Below, in pieces: positions 24,078 to 34,182 of a DNA stretch of 64,000 nucleotides (position 1 is the stretch's first letter; each line of letters starts with the position of its first letter). The notes under the pieces were generated by a model, which was not told the origin of the DNA, made no database searches, and saw only the letters and a program-made list of their open reading frames with translations. The stretch is from Ziziphus jujuba (taxonomy: Eukaryota; Streptophyta; Magnoliopsida; Rosales; Rhamnaceae): NCBI RefSeq assembly GCF_031755915.1, contig NC_083388.1:25947001-26011000 (forward strand). Direction: 5' to 3'. Position numbers and translations under genes: made by a program.

Positions 24078-27000
24078 ACTTGGCTCGTGCATGAATCTAG
24101 AAACATAACTAACAACAAAGACAATATCTGGCCTGGTATTTGTTAGATAAATGAGTCATCCAACTAAGCTTCTGTAATTTGTTGCATCAGTTTTTTCTGG
24201 ACCATCATCCTTACGCAGCTTCTCATTTAACGCCATTGGTGTAGACACAGGTTTACAGTTGTCCATGTGAAGCTGTTTGAAAAGATCATTTAAATATTTT
24301 TCTTGAGAAATAAATATTTCTCCTTTTGCTTGTTGAACTTGGATGCTAAGAAAATATTTCATTAGGCCAAAATCTGTCATCTCATATTCTTTCATCATTG
24401 CTCTTTTGAATTCTTCTACCATTTTTGGATTAGTACCAATATAAATCAAATCATCAATATATAAGCAAACAATGAGAATATCTTGCATACCTTCTTTTTT
24501 GACATATAAAGAGGGCTCACTTGGATTCCGTTGAAATTCATTTTGTCTGAAGTATGAATCAATTTTGCTATTCCAAGCTCGTGGTGCTTGCTTTAATCCA
24601 TATAATGCCTTCTTTAATTGTAAGACTTTGTTTTCTTTTCCTTTGATGGTGTAACCCAAAGGTTGTTCCACGTATACTTCCTCCTTGAGTTCTCCATTAA
24701 GGAAGGCAGATTTGACATCTAGTTGATAAACGGGTACCTCCATTTGAGCAGCTAATGCAAGAATTGTTCTACCAGTTTTCATTTGAGCAATTGGTGCAAA
24801 TGTCTCGTTGAAGTCGATTCCTGGTTGTTGCGAATAGCCTTTAGCGACTAGCCGAGCTTTGTGCTTTTGAATTGTTCCATCTTCTTTGTACTTGGTTTTG
24901 TAGACCCATTTGAGTCCAATAACATCTTTGCCTTTAGGTAGATCCACAAGTTCCCACGTATCATTCTTTTCAATTGTTGCAATTTCTTCATCCATTGCTT
25001 TAATCCAAATATCTTCTTTTACTGCTTCTTCAAAATTTTGAGGTTCGCATGCAAAAAATGCAATATTAGTAGATTCATAGATATCTACGAGTGAGCGTAC
25101 CTTTCTTGGTGGTGCTTCATCATCTGAAGATATATCCATTCTTTGGACTGGGCTTGGAGATTCTTGCCAACTTGTGCTTGGACTAGGGTCTTGAATTGGT
25201 TGAGAATCTGACTTATCCTGAATAGGAATTTCTTCAAATATTTTTGCTCCTGTTTTAGGAGTGCTTCCCAATTCCATGCTACTAATTCGTCAAAGATAAC
25301 ATCTCTAGAAATTTTCAATTTAGTTGTTCTTGGATTGTATAGCTGGTAACCTTTTGACTCACTGCTATATCCAAGGAATATATATTTCTCTCCTTTTTCA
25401 TCAAAATTTTTTTTGTATTGTGAGGGGACATGTGCGTAAGCTACGCATCCAAATACTTTTAAAAGTTGTACTTGGGGCTTTTGTTTGTGCCATGCTTCAC
25501 ATGGAGTCTTGTTCAGTACAGCTTTTGTTGGAGATCTATTCAAAATGTAGATGGCAGTGTTGACAGCTTCTGCCCAGTAATCATTTGGAAGGACTTTCTC
25601 CTTCAGCATACTTCTGGCCATTTCTACAATTGTTCTATTTTTTCGCTCAGCTACACCATTTTGCTATGGGTATGTCGAACTGTGAGCTGTCTTTGAACTC
25701 CATTTTTCTTGCAGTACTCTATAAATGGTTTAAACATGAATTCTCCACCACGATCTGTTCGAAGTGTCTTCAACGGCTTTCCAACTTGCTTTTCTACAAG
25801 CGCCTTGAATTCTTGGAATACTAAAAAAGCTTCTGACTTTTCTTTTAGAAAATATACCCACATCATTCGGGTATAATCATCAACAAATAGAAGGAAGTAC
25901 CTTCTTCCATTTAGAGATGGAGTTCGAGTTGGTCCAAAAATATCAGAATGTACCAATTCTAATGGTGCCTTTGCTCTCCAGGTATTTTTGGGAAATGGCA
26001 ATCTATGCATTCTTCCATATATGCATCCTTCACAGACTTTTATGTGGGCAATAGGAGGTAGGCCTAAAACCATATTTTTGTCTTTTAATAATTTTAGGCC
26101 ATTATAATTTAAATGCCCATATCTTAATTGCCATAAGTATGACTCGTCCAATTTTTGACTTTGAAAAGCTAATTTTTCATCACGTGGCATAATAAGAGGA
26201 AAACCATTATTTTGATTCATTTTTATTTTTGCCACCATGATGTTTTTATTTTTATCGATAATTGTGCTTTCTTCTCCATCAAAAATTACAGAATAATTTT
26301 TTCGAAGTAACTGGTCAACACTTAAGAGATTTGATGTTAAGCCAGGAACATAAAGTACATCATGGATGAATTTAGAGTTACCTCCTTTAAAGTTTACTGC
26401 TATTACTCCTTTTCCTTTAACTTCATGTAACTTGCCATCTCCAAGCTTTACTTCAGATAAAAAGTTTTTATCCATCCTCACAAAGAGTTGTGGATCACCT
26501 GTCATATGACTACTGCGTCCACTATCCAAAAACCATGTATATTTTGATTCTTGTTTAATAAACATACATGAATAAAATACTTGACTATCTTCAACCTTTT
26601 CAGAATAATTAACTTCATTCCTTTCTTGCATGCCTTTATACCAACAATCTCTTTGTGAATGATTAGAAATTTTGCACTTTGTGCATTTAAAATGACAATC
26701 TTTTGACTGATGCCCAGGTTTTTTGCAAATAATTCAATAAGGTTTAGAATTACCCGGGAAATTTCTTTGCTCATAATTGTTTCTCCTCTGCCTCGGCCTT
26801 GATTACCATGTCCTCTTCTGAAGGAACCTCCTCTTCTTGTTGAGTTGCTTGTTGAGGTTGCCGAATTCCTTTCTGTGATGTTGCAATTTGATTTGAATGC
26901 TTGCTCCATGGGTTGGTTAGAAAACCTGCTCATTCTTTTTTCATGTGCTTCGAGAGAGCCAAATAGTTGATCCAAAGAGTATGTTTTTAAATCTTTGGAT

Positions 27001-27558
27001 TCTTCTATAGCGGCAACAATATGCTCGCTTTTGCTGGCAAACATCTTAATATTTTTTCTACAATTTTTTGATCAACAATAGTATCTCCATAACTTCTAAT
27101 TTGGTTAATAATTCCAGAAACTCTAGAAGAAAAGTCTTGGATATTTTCATTTTCTTTCATTGCTAAATTATCGAATTCTCTCCAAAGAGTTTGAAGTTTA
27201 ATGGAGATTACCTTTTCATGGCCTCCAAATTGTTGTTTTATAATTTCCCATGCAGCTCTAGATTTTGTTGCATTTGATATTCTAGGGAAGATGCTTTTAC
27301 TTACCCCTTGTTGAATGAAAAGTAATGCTCGTGCATCTCTTTGGATGTTTTCCTTGTACTCCTTCTTTGCTGCTTCCGTCCACGACTGCAGTTGCTCGAG
27401 GCTTGCAGGCTCATCATAGCCTTCTTCAATTATATCCCACAAATCTTGTGAGATAAAAAGTGTTTTCATTTGGATGCACCAAAAATCATAATTCTCACTA
27501 GTAAAGATGGGAATTAATTTTGGGCATAACTAAAGGTTGATTTGTTATTGGCTGCCAT
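24078..27558 (-). pseudogene. copia-1 gag, protease, integrase and RT
   Basis: From about 27558 (MAANN) downward: gag (LWDIIEEGYDEP, AWEIIKQQFGG), an Arg/Gly-rich stretch near 26820 (RRGHGNQGRGRG), protease (WFLDSGRSSHM, near 26520), integrase zinc region and core (LRYGHLNYNGL, HSDIFGPTRTPS, LRTDRGGEF) and RT (DTWELVDLP, YQLDVKSAFLNG, ALYGLKQAPRAW, CLYIDDLIY near 24465). Frameshifts lie near 27525, 27030, 26630, 25640 and 25200, and an in-frame TGA near 24156. RT keeps its YIDD catalytic motif. The frame ends at the A1 insertion. Confidence 0.94.
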
Positions 27559-27587
27559 GGGTATTTTATAAAGGGGGCAAGAACGAG

Positions 27588-27603
27588 GCTCTGATACCAA
27601 ATT
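27588..27603 (-). promoter_or_regulatory. Primer-binding site of copia-1
   Basis: The minus strand reads TTTGGTATCAGAGCC immediately after the LTR end CCAACA, matching initiator tRNA-Met. Confidence 0.92.
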
Positions 27604-28127
27604 TGTTGGATATTATATGAAAAAGTGTTTAAAATGACGCCTTAAATTAAAGGAGATTGAAAAAAAATACTTGTTTGGTAAAAGAAAAAGAGGTTTGCCG
27701 AGACTAATTAAAATTGAAGGAAGAGAAGAGCTAAAAAATACAGAAGGAATGCACGTTATAATTTCTTTATTTCTCCAAAATTAATACAAAACAAAAGTAC
27801 AACCCTATATATAAGCTAAAAGAGGCGGTTCCAAAGTAACTACCGCCATATGCATGTTTTGCTGTTTTCTTTTCTATACAAGTAAAAATACAACTCATGA
27901 GGACACATGTTAATCTATCAATTATCTAATCAATACATATAAAGCTAGCTTACATGTGGCAACTTGCTATGGCTTTAGTAAACAATTTTGACTCCCTTTC
28001 ATTAATTGCTATCATCAATTGTAACATTAATTGCAACATAAGTGTGATTTCTTGCATCTTCACAACTCAACTGACTTTGCCAAATTACAAATTATTATTA
28101 TTATTATTATTTTAATTTTTTTTAACA
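27604..28127 (-). repeat. copia-1 5' LTR
   Basis: A 524-bp LTR paired with 13352-13869. A TATA box (TATATATA) lies at 27806-27813, with AATAAA on the minus strand at 27766-27771, so the transcript would start near 27780. Confidence 0.95.
27806..27813 (-). promoter_or_regulatory. TATA box in copia-1 5' LTR
   Basis: CTTATATATAGGG on the minus strand inside the LTR is well placed for a copia promoter. The same box is at 13552-13559 in the 3' LTR. Confidence 0.7.
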
Positions 28128-28132
28128 ATTTC
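28128..28132. repeat. TSD of copia-1, right copy (ATTTC)
   Basis: Matches 13347-13351. It lies within the GDEI codons of the TNL-2 TIR exon. Confidence 0.93.
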
Positions 28133-28315
28133 ATCACCTCTTGCGAGTCTATCATCTATGAAAGTATGGATATTCTTCAGACTTAAAGCATCATATAGGT
28201 GGCTAGTATAGTTATCATGGGAGTCCACTACCCTAAAACTAACAAAAACACCATTCTTCTCTTGAGGATGGATCATAGTAGCATAAGAAGAAGAAGAAGA
28301 GGAAGCCATATTCAT
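28128..28315 (-). pseudogene. TNL-2, 5' part: start of TIR exon
   Basis: From ATG 28315 or 28309 the frame reads a short Ser-rich leader, then GVFVSFRVVDSHDNYTSHLY, HTFIDDRLARGDEI. This is the first half of a plant TIR domain (DVFLSFRGEDTR variant). The copia-1 LTR begins after the GDEI codons, and the TIR resumes at 13351. The 5-bp TSD ATTTC is present on both sides. Even without the element the TIR has a one-base frameshift at this point, so decay may predate or follow the insertion. Confidence 0.92.
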
Positions 28316-29375
28316 CCTCTCAAAAACTATATGTTATTAAGACATGTCAACTATGATAATGTACATTGAGAATGAGAGAGAATGAGAGACACTCCTTTCT
28401 TAGAACCTTGCAGTTCAAGTTAAAGTAAAAAGTGCACTGCCTTGCTTAGCTACTCCAATGTTCCTTCAAAGGTAGAGGTAGAGTACCCTTTTAGCGTGCT
28501 TACCACAGAAAGAAATATATAAAATTGAAAGTATACATTCATTTGAGGAATTTTATAAAATAAAAGAATGTTAAAGGAACACGATTCTGTGGATAGAATG
28601 TTCTTAAAATCCAAATCCCAGTAAACAAAAAAATAATCTCTCGCTAAACAATTGATATTGTCAATGTGGGCCATATAGCAATACAGATGCTTTCATTGCT
28701 TTATTTTTAGGCCCGTGCCTCATTCATTCTCTAAAGTGAAGCTTTTCTGTCTTTTGTTTTATAAATATATGAAAGTTCTGATCACTCTCTTTTTCTATGT
28801 AAATATATGTGCCTCTTACTTAGCTGAAAGTTCTGGGATCATTTTCTTTTTCATTTATTTATCAGTGATAGTTTCCCATGGCAATCTAATTGCATTCTTT
28901 TATTAGTTCTGTGTGACTCCATTGGATAAGCCAGACCATATGTACTGTCTAATATACACTTTAGTGACTACTCCAGACCTCACAAACAAAGGACTATTTC
29001 ATATAGCTTATCTGGAGTTATATCTTTTAGTTTCTTGACTATGCTATTGGCCATTTTAAAGTTCATCAAGACTCTTTGGATTAGAATTTGATGGAAAATA
29101 TTTTAAAGGGTATTGTCAGTTATTACTAATTGTTATAAAGGAATAAGCGTTCAACCAGTGCAATTCTCTGAATGGCTACAAGCAAAATACAGATGAGATG
29201 TAGAAAAAAGAGTGAAGGAATGGTGTTTTTATTTTAAAATACATGCAATCTTTTTATTAATAGCACACCTCCTCAATCTATTTATAGCAAGGCATTCAAT
29301 CTTATTGTAAACACTGAGATCCATCCAGAGAATCCATTACCTGCTGTTGTCTACGACTTTTCCTTACATAAGTTT
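28316..29375. other. Intergenic: TNL-2 upstream region and TNL-3 downstream region
   Basis: AT-rich DNA between the divergently decayed ends of TNL-2 (5' side) and TNL-3 (3' side). No gene, RNA or repeat is recognised. Short open frames at 28450-28906 have no family resemblance. Confidence 0.55.
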
Positions 29376-29700
29376 TCAACTTCGCATGAAAATCAAAAAG
29401 AGCAGCCACAGGACTAACATCCTAATTATAATTTCTTCTTTAATTCTCTTAGGATGTGTTTCCTCTTCTTCTTCTTCCTTGTCAAAGCTAACCGTTTCAG
29501 TACTTTCTCTAGGTTCGAACTCCTGCTGGTGTCCATCTTTTGGTTGGGAAGCATCTACATTCATCACAATATTCTCTATAACTTGGGCATAAAGAGAGCA
29601 GATGCCACACTTCATCACACCCAAATAGTCAATAGGTTCATCGAAGCATGTAGGATAGAACTCAAATTCAGCCTCAGTGACATGATTGTAGAAAGAAGTA
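29376..29700 (-). pseudogene. TNL-3 post-LRR C-terminal domain
   Basis: The minus strand reads FYNHVTEAEFEFYPTCFDEP, then DYLGVMKCGICSLYAQ, then an acidic tail with EEEEEETHPKRIK. The (V)KKCGVxLLYAQ-like signature is typical of the jelly-roll region after the LRR in TNL proteins. It is separated from the TNL-3 LRR exon (34183 up) by copia-2, so it is inferred to be the last exon of the same gene. It is readable over about 100 codons; start and splice site are not clear. Confidence 0.75.
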
Positions 29701-29778
29701 GACCAATTTCCTTTAATTTTTTCTTTTACTACATCAAGCTAAAAGCTACAATTATACCTTCCGAGCTTAGTTCTATCA

Positions 29779-29791
29779 GTGGTATCAGAGC
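29779..29791 (+). promoter_or_regulatory. Primer-binding site of copia-2
   Basis: GTGGTATCAGAGC follows TTCTATCA. It matches the initiator tRNA-Met 3' end. Confidence 0.88.
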
Positions 29792-29832
29792 TTGGTCCAT
29801 TCATAAACTGGACGTAGTTATATTTATTCACC

Positions 29833-32800
29833 ATGGCCGAAAACACCTTCCGCACAATTCCAGTTCCAGTCTTTAGTGGTGAAAACTATGATTTTTGGTC
29901 TATAAAAATGACCAGTTATTTTAGATCCCAAAAACTATGGGATATTGTCAGTGAGGGCTACTCTATTCCTGTTGCTAGTACCATTCTTGATGACACTCAA
30001 AAGAAGGAGCTTGATGAGAATCAATAAAAAGATTCCCAAGCTTTGTTCATTCTGCAACAAGCCGTGGCGGATGAAATCTTTCCAAGGATTATGGGAGCTA
30101 CAACAGCAAAGGAGGCATGGGATATGCTACAGGAGGAGTTTCAAGGCAGTGTTAAGGTACGTGCCATAAAACTACAGACTCTGAAAAGAGATTTTGAAAA
30201 TTTAAAAATGAAAGATAATGAGACCGCTAAAGATTACTACTCAAGAATAAAAGAAGTAGTTAATCAAATGAGATCCTATGGAGAGAATATTTCTCTGAAA
30301 AGAAAGTAGTAGAAAAAATTTTAATTAGTTGCACAGAAAAATATGATGCAATTACTACTGCTATAGAAGAATCAAAGGATATTGAAAATTTAACAGCAAC
30401 AGAATTAATGGGCTCTCTAGAAGCATATGAGAAAAGACTGAGTAGGCAGAATGAAAATTCTTTGGAAAATGCCTTTCAGTCTAAAATAAAAATGCGGTCT
30501 CAAAATACCAAAGATGGATGGAAAAAACCACAAGAAAATTCTAGAAATAATCAAAACAAAAATAGCAAATATCCTTTTTGTGATATTTGCAAAAGAAAAA
30601 GTCATTTGGAAATAGATTGTGGTTTAAAGGAAAACCACAGTGCAAAGTCTGTAGAAAATTTGGGCATGTTGAGAAAGATTGTTGCTTTAAAAACACACAT
30701 CAAGTTAATTTTATTGAAAAGAAGGACATAGAAAATCATCTATTCTATGTCTCACAAGGTGAAGATAAAAAAGACACCTGGTATTTAGATAGTGGTTGCA
30801 GTAACCACATGACAAAAGATGAAAGTATTTTCTGTAGCCTAAATAAAATACACACAAAAGTCAAAATTGGAAATGGGGAATTTATAGAGGCTACAGGAAA
30901 AGGAACCATTGCTTTGGAAACCAAAAAGGATAAACGATGCATTACTGATGTACTATTAGTCCCTTCAATAAATCAAAATCTCCTCAGCGTCGGACAAATG
31001 ATAGAGAAAGGATACTCTTTGCGCTTTGAAGGAGATTCATGTACAATATATGACAAGACAAATAAGACTATGGAGATTGTAAAAATCAAGATGAAAGGAA
31101 ACAGATCTTTTCCAGTAGATTGGAAATATGCTAGTGAAGCTGCTATGAAGGCATAAGTAGACATCTCATGGATCTGGCACAAGAGATTTGGTCACTTTCA
31201 TTTCAACGGCCTCAAGATTCTTCGACAAAAGAACATGATGGGTGACTTACCAATTATTGAAGATATCAATGGTACGTGTGAAGCATGTTTACAAGGCAAG
31301 CAGCATCGGCAACCTTTCCCGGCAGGCACAGCATGGAGAGCAAAGAAGCTGCTGAAGCTAATTCATACCGATGTTTGTGGTCCAATGCATACTCCATCAC
31401 TAATTCAAAAAATTCAAAAATTTAGTCGAAAAGCAAAGTGGCTACCAAATCAAAATAATTCGAAGTGATTGAGGAAAGGAATACATCTCCAAGAAGTTCA
31501 ACAATTTCTGTGACGATGAAGGTATGGAGCACCAACTTACAGTCGGATACGCTCCAGAGCAAAATGGTGAATCTGAAAGGAAAAATAGAACAGCCATGGA
31601 GATGGCTAGAACAATGCTGAAAGATAAAGGTCTCCCGAATCGTTTTTGGGCAGAAGCTATCTCTACTGCAGTCTATCTGCTAAACAGATGCCCAACCAAA
31701 GTAGTTCAAAACAAGAAACCAATTGAAGCTTGGAGTGGGAGAAAACCATTAGTAAAGCATCTCAAAGTTTTCGGGTGCATATGTTATGCCCACATAGCAA
31801 AGGAAAAGAGAAGCAAATTAGATGACAAGACAAAAAAAGGTATGTTTCTTGGCTATAGCATGCAATCAAAAGGCTATCGAATCTATTGCTTAGAAACAAA
31901 CAATTTAATCATCAGTCGAGATGTTGATTTTGATGAAGATGCATCCTACAACTGGGAAACCAAAGAAGTTGAAAGGAAGACAATTTATGTACCAGCAATA
32001 GAACAACAAAGCGAGGAGGAGCCAGACCAAACTCAAGAACCTCAGAAGACAAATCAAGAATCTCCAACTCATCAAATGCAGCAACAAATCGAGCCGGAGG
32101 ATTTATCACCAAAATCAACTCCTTGAAGAACTCGATTATTAACAGAGATTTATGAATCATGCAACTTGGCCATAGTAGAGCCTGGGAGTTTTGAAAAAGC
32201 TTCAAAACGTGAAGTCTGGGTCAAAGCAATGGAAGAAGAGATAAGAATGATCGAAAAGAATAAAACATGGGAGTTGTTGGATCATCCTTCGAACAAAGAT
32301 GTCATTAGAGTTAAGTGGATATATAAGACAAAGCTTAACTCTGATGGATCGATACAAAAACATAAGGCTCAACTAGTAGTAAAAGGATATTCGCAGCAAT
32401 TTGGAATTGACTAAAATGAAACATTTGCTCCTGTTGCTCATCTCGACATTATAAGGGAGCTCCTAGCATTAGCTGCTTAAAAGAGGTGGAAAATATATCA
32501 ATTAGATGTGAAGTCTGCATTCTTTAATAGTTATTTGGAAGAAGAAATTTACATTGAGCAGCCACATGGGTTCATGGTACAAGGACAAGAAAATAAAGCG
32601 CTAAGATTAAAGAAGGCCTTATACGGACTAAAACAAGCTTCTCAAGCCTGGTACAGCCGAATTGACCCCTATTTCATCAAGCAAAGATTCAGAAGGAGCT
32701 ATAGTGAGCCTACACTATACATCAAGACACAAGGTACAGACAACACTCTTATTGTTTCTTTATATGTTGATGGTCTTATATATGCAAGAAACAATGAGAA

Positions 32801-33698
32801 AATAATTGAGGAATTTAAAAAAGAGATGATGAAGACATTTGAAATGACTGACTTGGGCTTGATGCACTACTTTCTCGAAATTGAGACATACCAATGTGAT
32901 GAATGAATATTTATTTCTCAAAAGAAATATACTTAAGGTATTATTAAAAAAATTCAAGATGAGTGGTTGCAAAACTGTAGCAACACCACTTGACAATTGT
33001 CAGACAATGAAGAAAGAAGATGGATCACCACCAGCTAATAGCTCGACATTTCGAAGTCTCATTGGAAGTCTCCTATATTTAACAACTACTAGACCAGACA
33101 TCATGTATGCAACAAGTTTGCTATCAAGGTTCATGCAGAATCCAACACAAGTGCATTATGGAGTTGCAAAAAGAATACTCAGATATCTACAAGGAAATAA
33201 AGATTATGGTATATGGTATAGACCCATTTCTAATTCACAATTGCTTGGATTCATAAATAGTGACTGGTCAGGATTAGCAGATGACATGAGAAGCACTTCA
33301 GGCTATGTGTTCACTCTTGGCTCTGGCATTTTCTCTTGGGCATCAAAGAAGCAAGCAACAGTTGTAAAATCATCTGCAGAGGCAGAATATATTGCAACTG
33401 CATATGCCATAAGTCAAGCATTATGGCTCAAATATATATGTGAAGATTTTGGAGAACTACAAAATGAAACAAGTCAGCAATAGCAATGGTGAAGAACCCA
33501 ATGTTCCATAACAGGACAAAACACATAAAAAGAAAATATCACTTCATCCATGAAGCTGAGGCGAATAAAGAAATTGCAATCAAATACTGCAAGATTGAAG
33601 AGCAATTAGCGAACATCTTCACCAAGGCACTACCTCGAAGCAAATTCAAATTACTAAGAAGCAAGATTGGAGTAACAGAAATGTGCATCAAGGAGGAG
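29833..33698 (+). pseudogene. copia-2 gag-pol
   Basis: Starts MAENTFRTIPVPVFSGENYD. Gag continues to about 30590, then a CCHC knuckle (CKVCRKFGHVEKDC, near 30640), protease WYLDSGCSNHM (30780), integrase zinc region (IWHKRFGHFHFNGL), integrase core, RT (WELLDHP, YQLDVKSAFFNS, LYGLKQASQAW) and RNase H (SSAEAEYIATA, near 33370). Stops lie near 30026, 31156, 32124, 32412, 32478 and 33481, with frameshifts near 30300, 30650 and 32900. About 50-60 integrase codons are deleted after HTPS (near 31400). The RT catalytic YVDD is YVDG (near 32770). It is dead. Confidence 0.93.
33690..33698 (+). promoter_or_regulatory. Polypurine tract of copia-2
   Basis: AAGGAGGAG directly before the LTR start TGTTGCAATT. 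Confidence 0.85.
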
Positions 33699-34088
33699 TG
33701 TTGCAATTAATGCTGAACATTTATAAAGAGAATTCTAGAAATACTTAGGTGGCAAGTAAGAGTTTAAGTTTGACTTGACTTCCTCATGTGTGTAAGTGTT
33801 CATGTTGAACTTGGCTTCCTAGGATATTTATGTGTGTAAGAGTTTAAGTTTGATTTGACTTCCTCATGTGTATAAGTGTTCAAGTTAAACTTTGCTTTCT
33901 AGAACCTAGAACATTCATGAATTGTTTAGTTGGCTAAGGAACCCACCTTGTAGTTGTATAAATAGGAAGCTATTGCTCCCACAACATATGTAACAATTAC
34001 ATTAAAAAAAAAAGTTTCTATATTTTTCCTTTCTCCTTTCCTTTCTCCGCTAAGAATATCCCACAATATCTTTCAATAAATTCTATCA
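33699..34088 (+). repeat. copia-2 3' LTR
   Basis: A 390-bp LTR with TG...CA ends (TGTTGCAATT ... TTCTATCA). A TATA box TATAAATA lies at 33957-33964. The U3 part contains an imperfect ~80-bp tandem duplication (33755-33830 and 33836-33910; shared motif AAGAGTTTAAGTTTGA). Host TNL-3 intron sequence follows at 34089. Confidence 0.88.
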
Positions 34089-34182
34089 AAAAGCTGCACC
34101 AAAAATCATTATTTGTTAGATGGCAGAGACACCTAATCATTTGGTTTAACAAGTAAGAAAACAAGAGATAAGAACATATATA

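Larger units (their letters stand above)
13352..28127 (-). mobile_element. Ty1-copia retrotransposon copia-1, split by element A1
   Basis: Minus-strand order is 5' LTR 27604-28127, PBS 27588-27603, gag-pol 27558-24078 continuing at 14434-13877, polypurine tract 13870-13882 and 3' LTR 13352-13869. LTRs have TG...CA ends. TSD ATTTC lies at 13347-13351 and 28128-28132. Removing A1 and one TTTTT copy leaves a gag-pol of about 4 kb in copia order (protease, integrase, RT, RNase H). It carries several frameshifts and a stop and is inactive. The host site is the TIR exon of TNL-2. Confidence 0.96.
29771..34088 (+). mobile_element. Ty1-copia retrotransposon copia-2, 5'-truncated
   Basis: A + strand element with PBS at 29779-29791, gag-pol 29833-33698, polypurine tract 33690-33698 and 3' LTR 33699-34088. 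Only the last bases of a 5' LTR (TTCTATCA, 29771-29778) are discernible, matching the end of the 3' LTR. The rest of the 5' LTR is missing and no TSD is visible. It lies between the LRR exon and last exon of TNL-3, in opposite orientation. Gag motifs resemble copia-1 (ENYDFW, LWDIVSEGY), so the two belong to related families. Confidence 0.88.
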
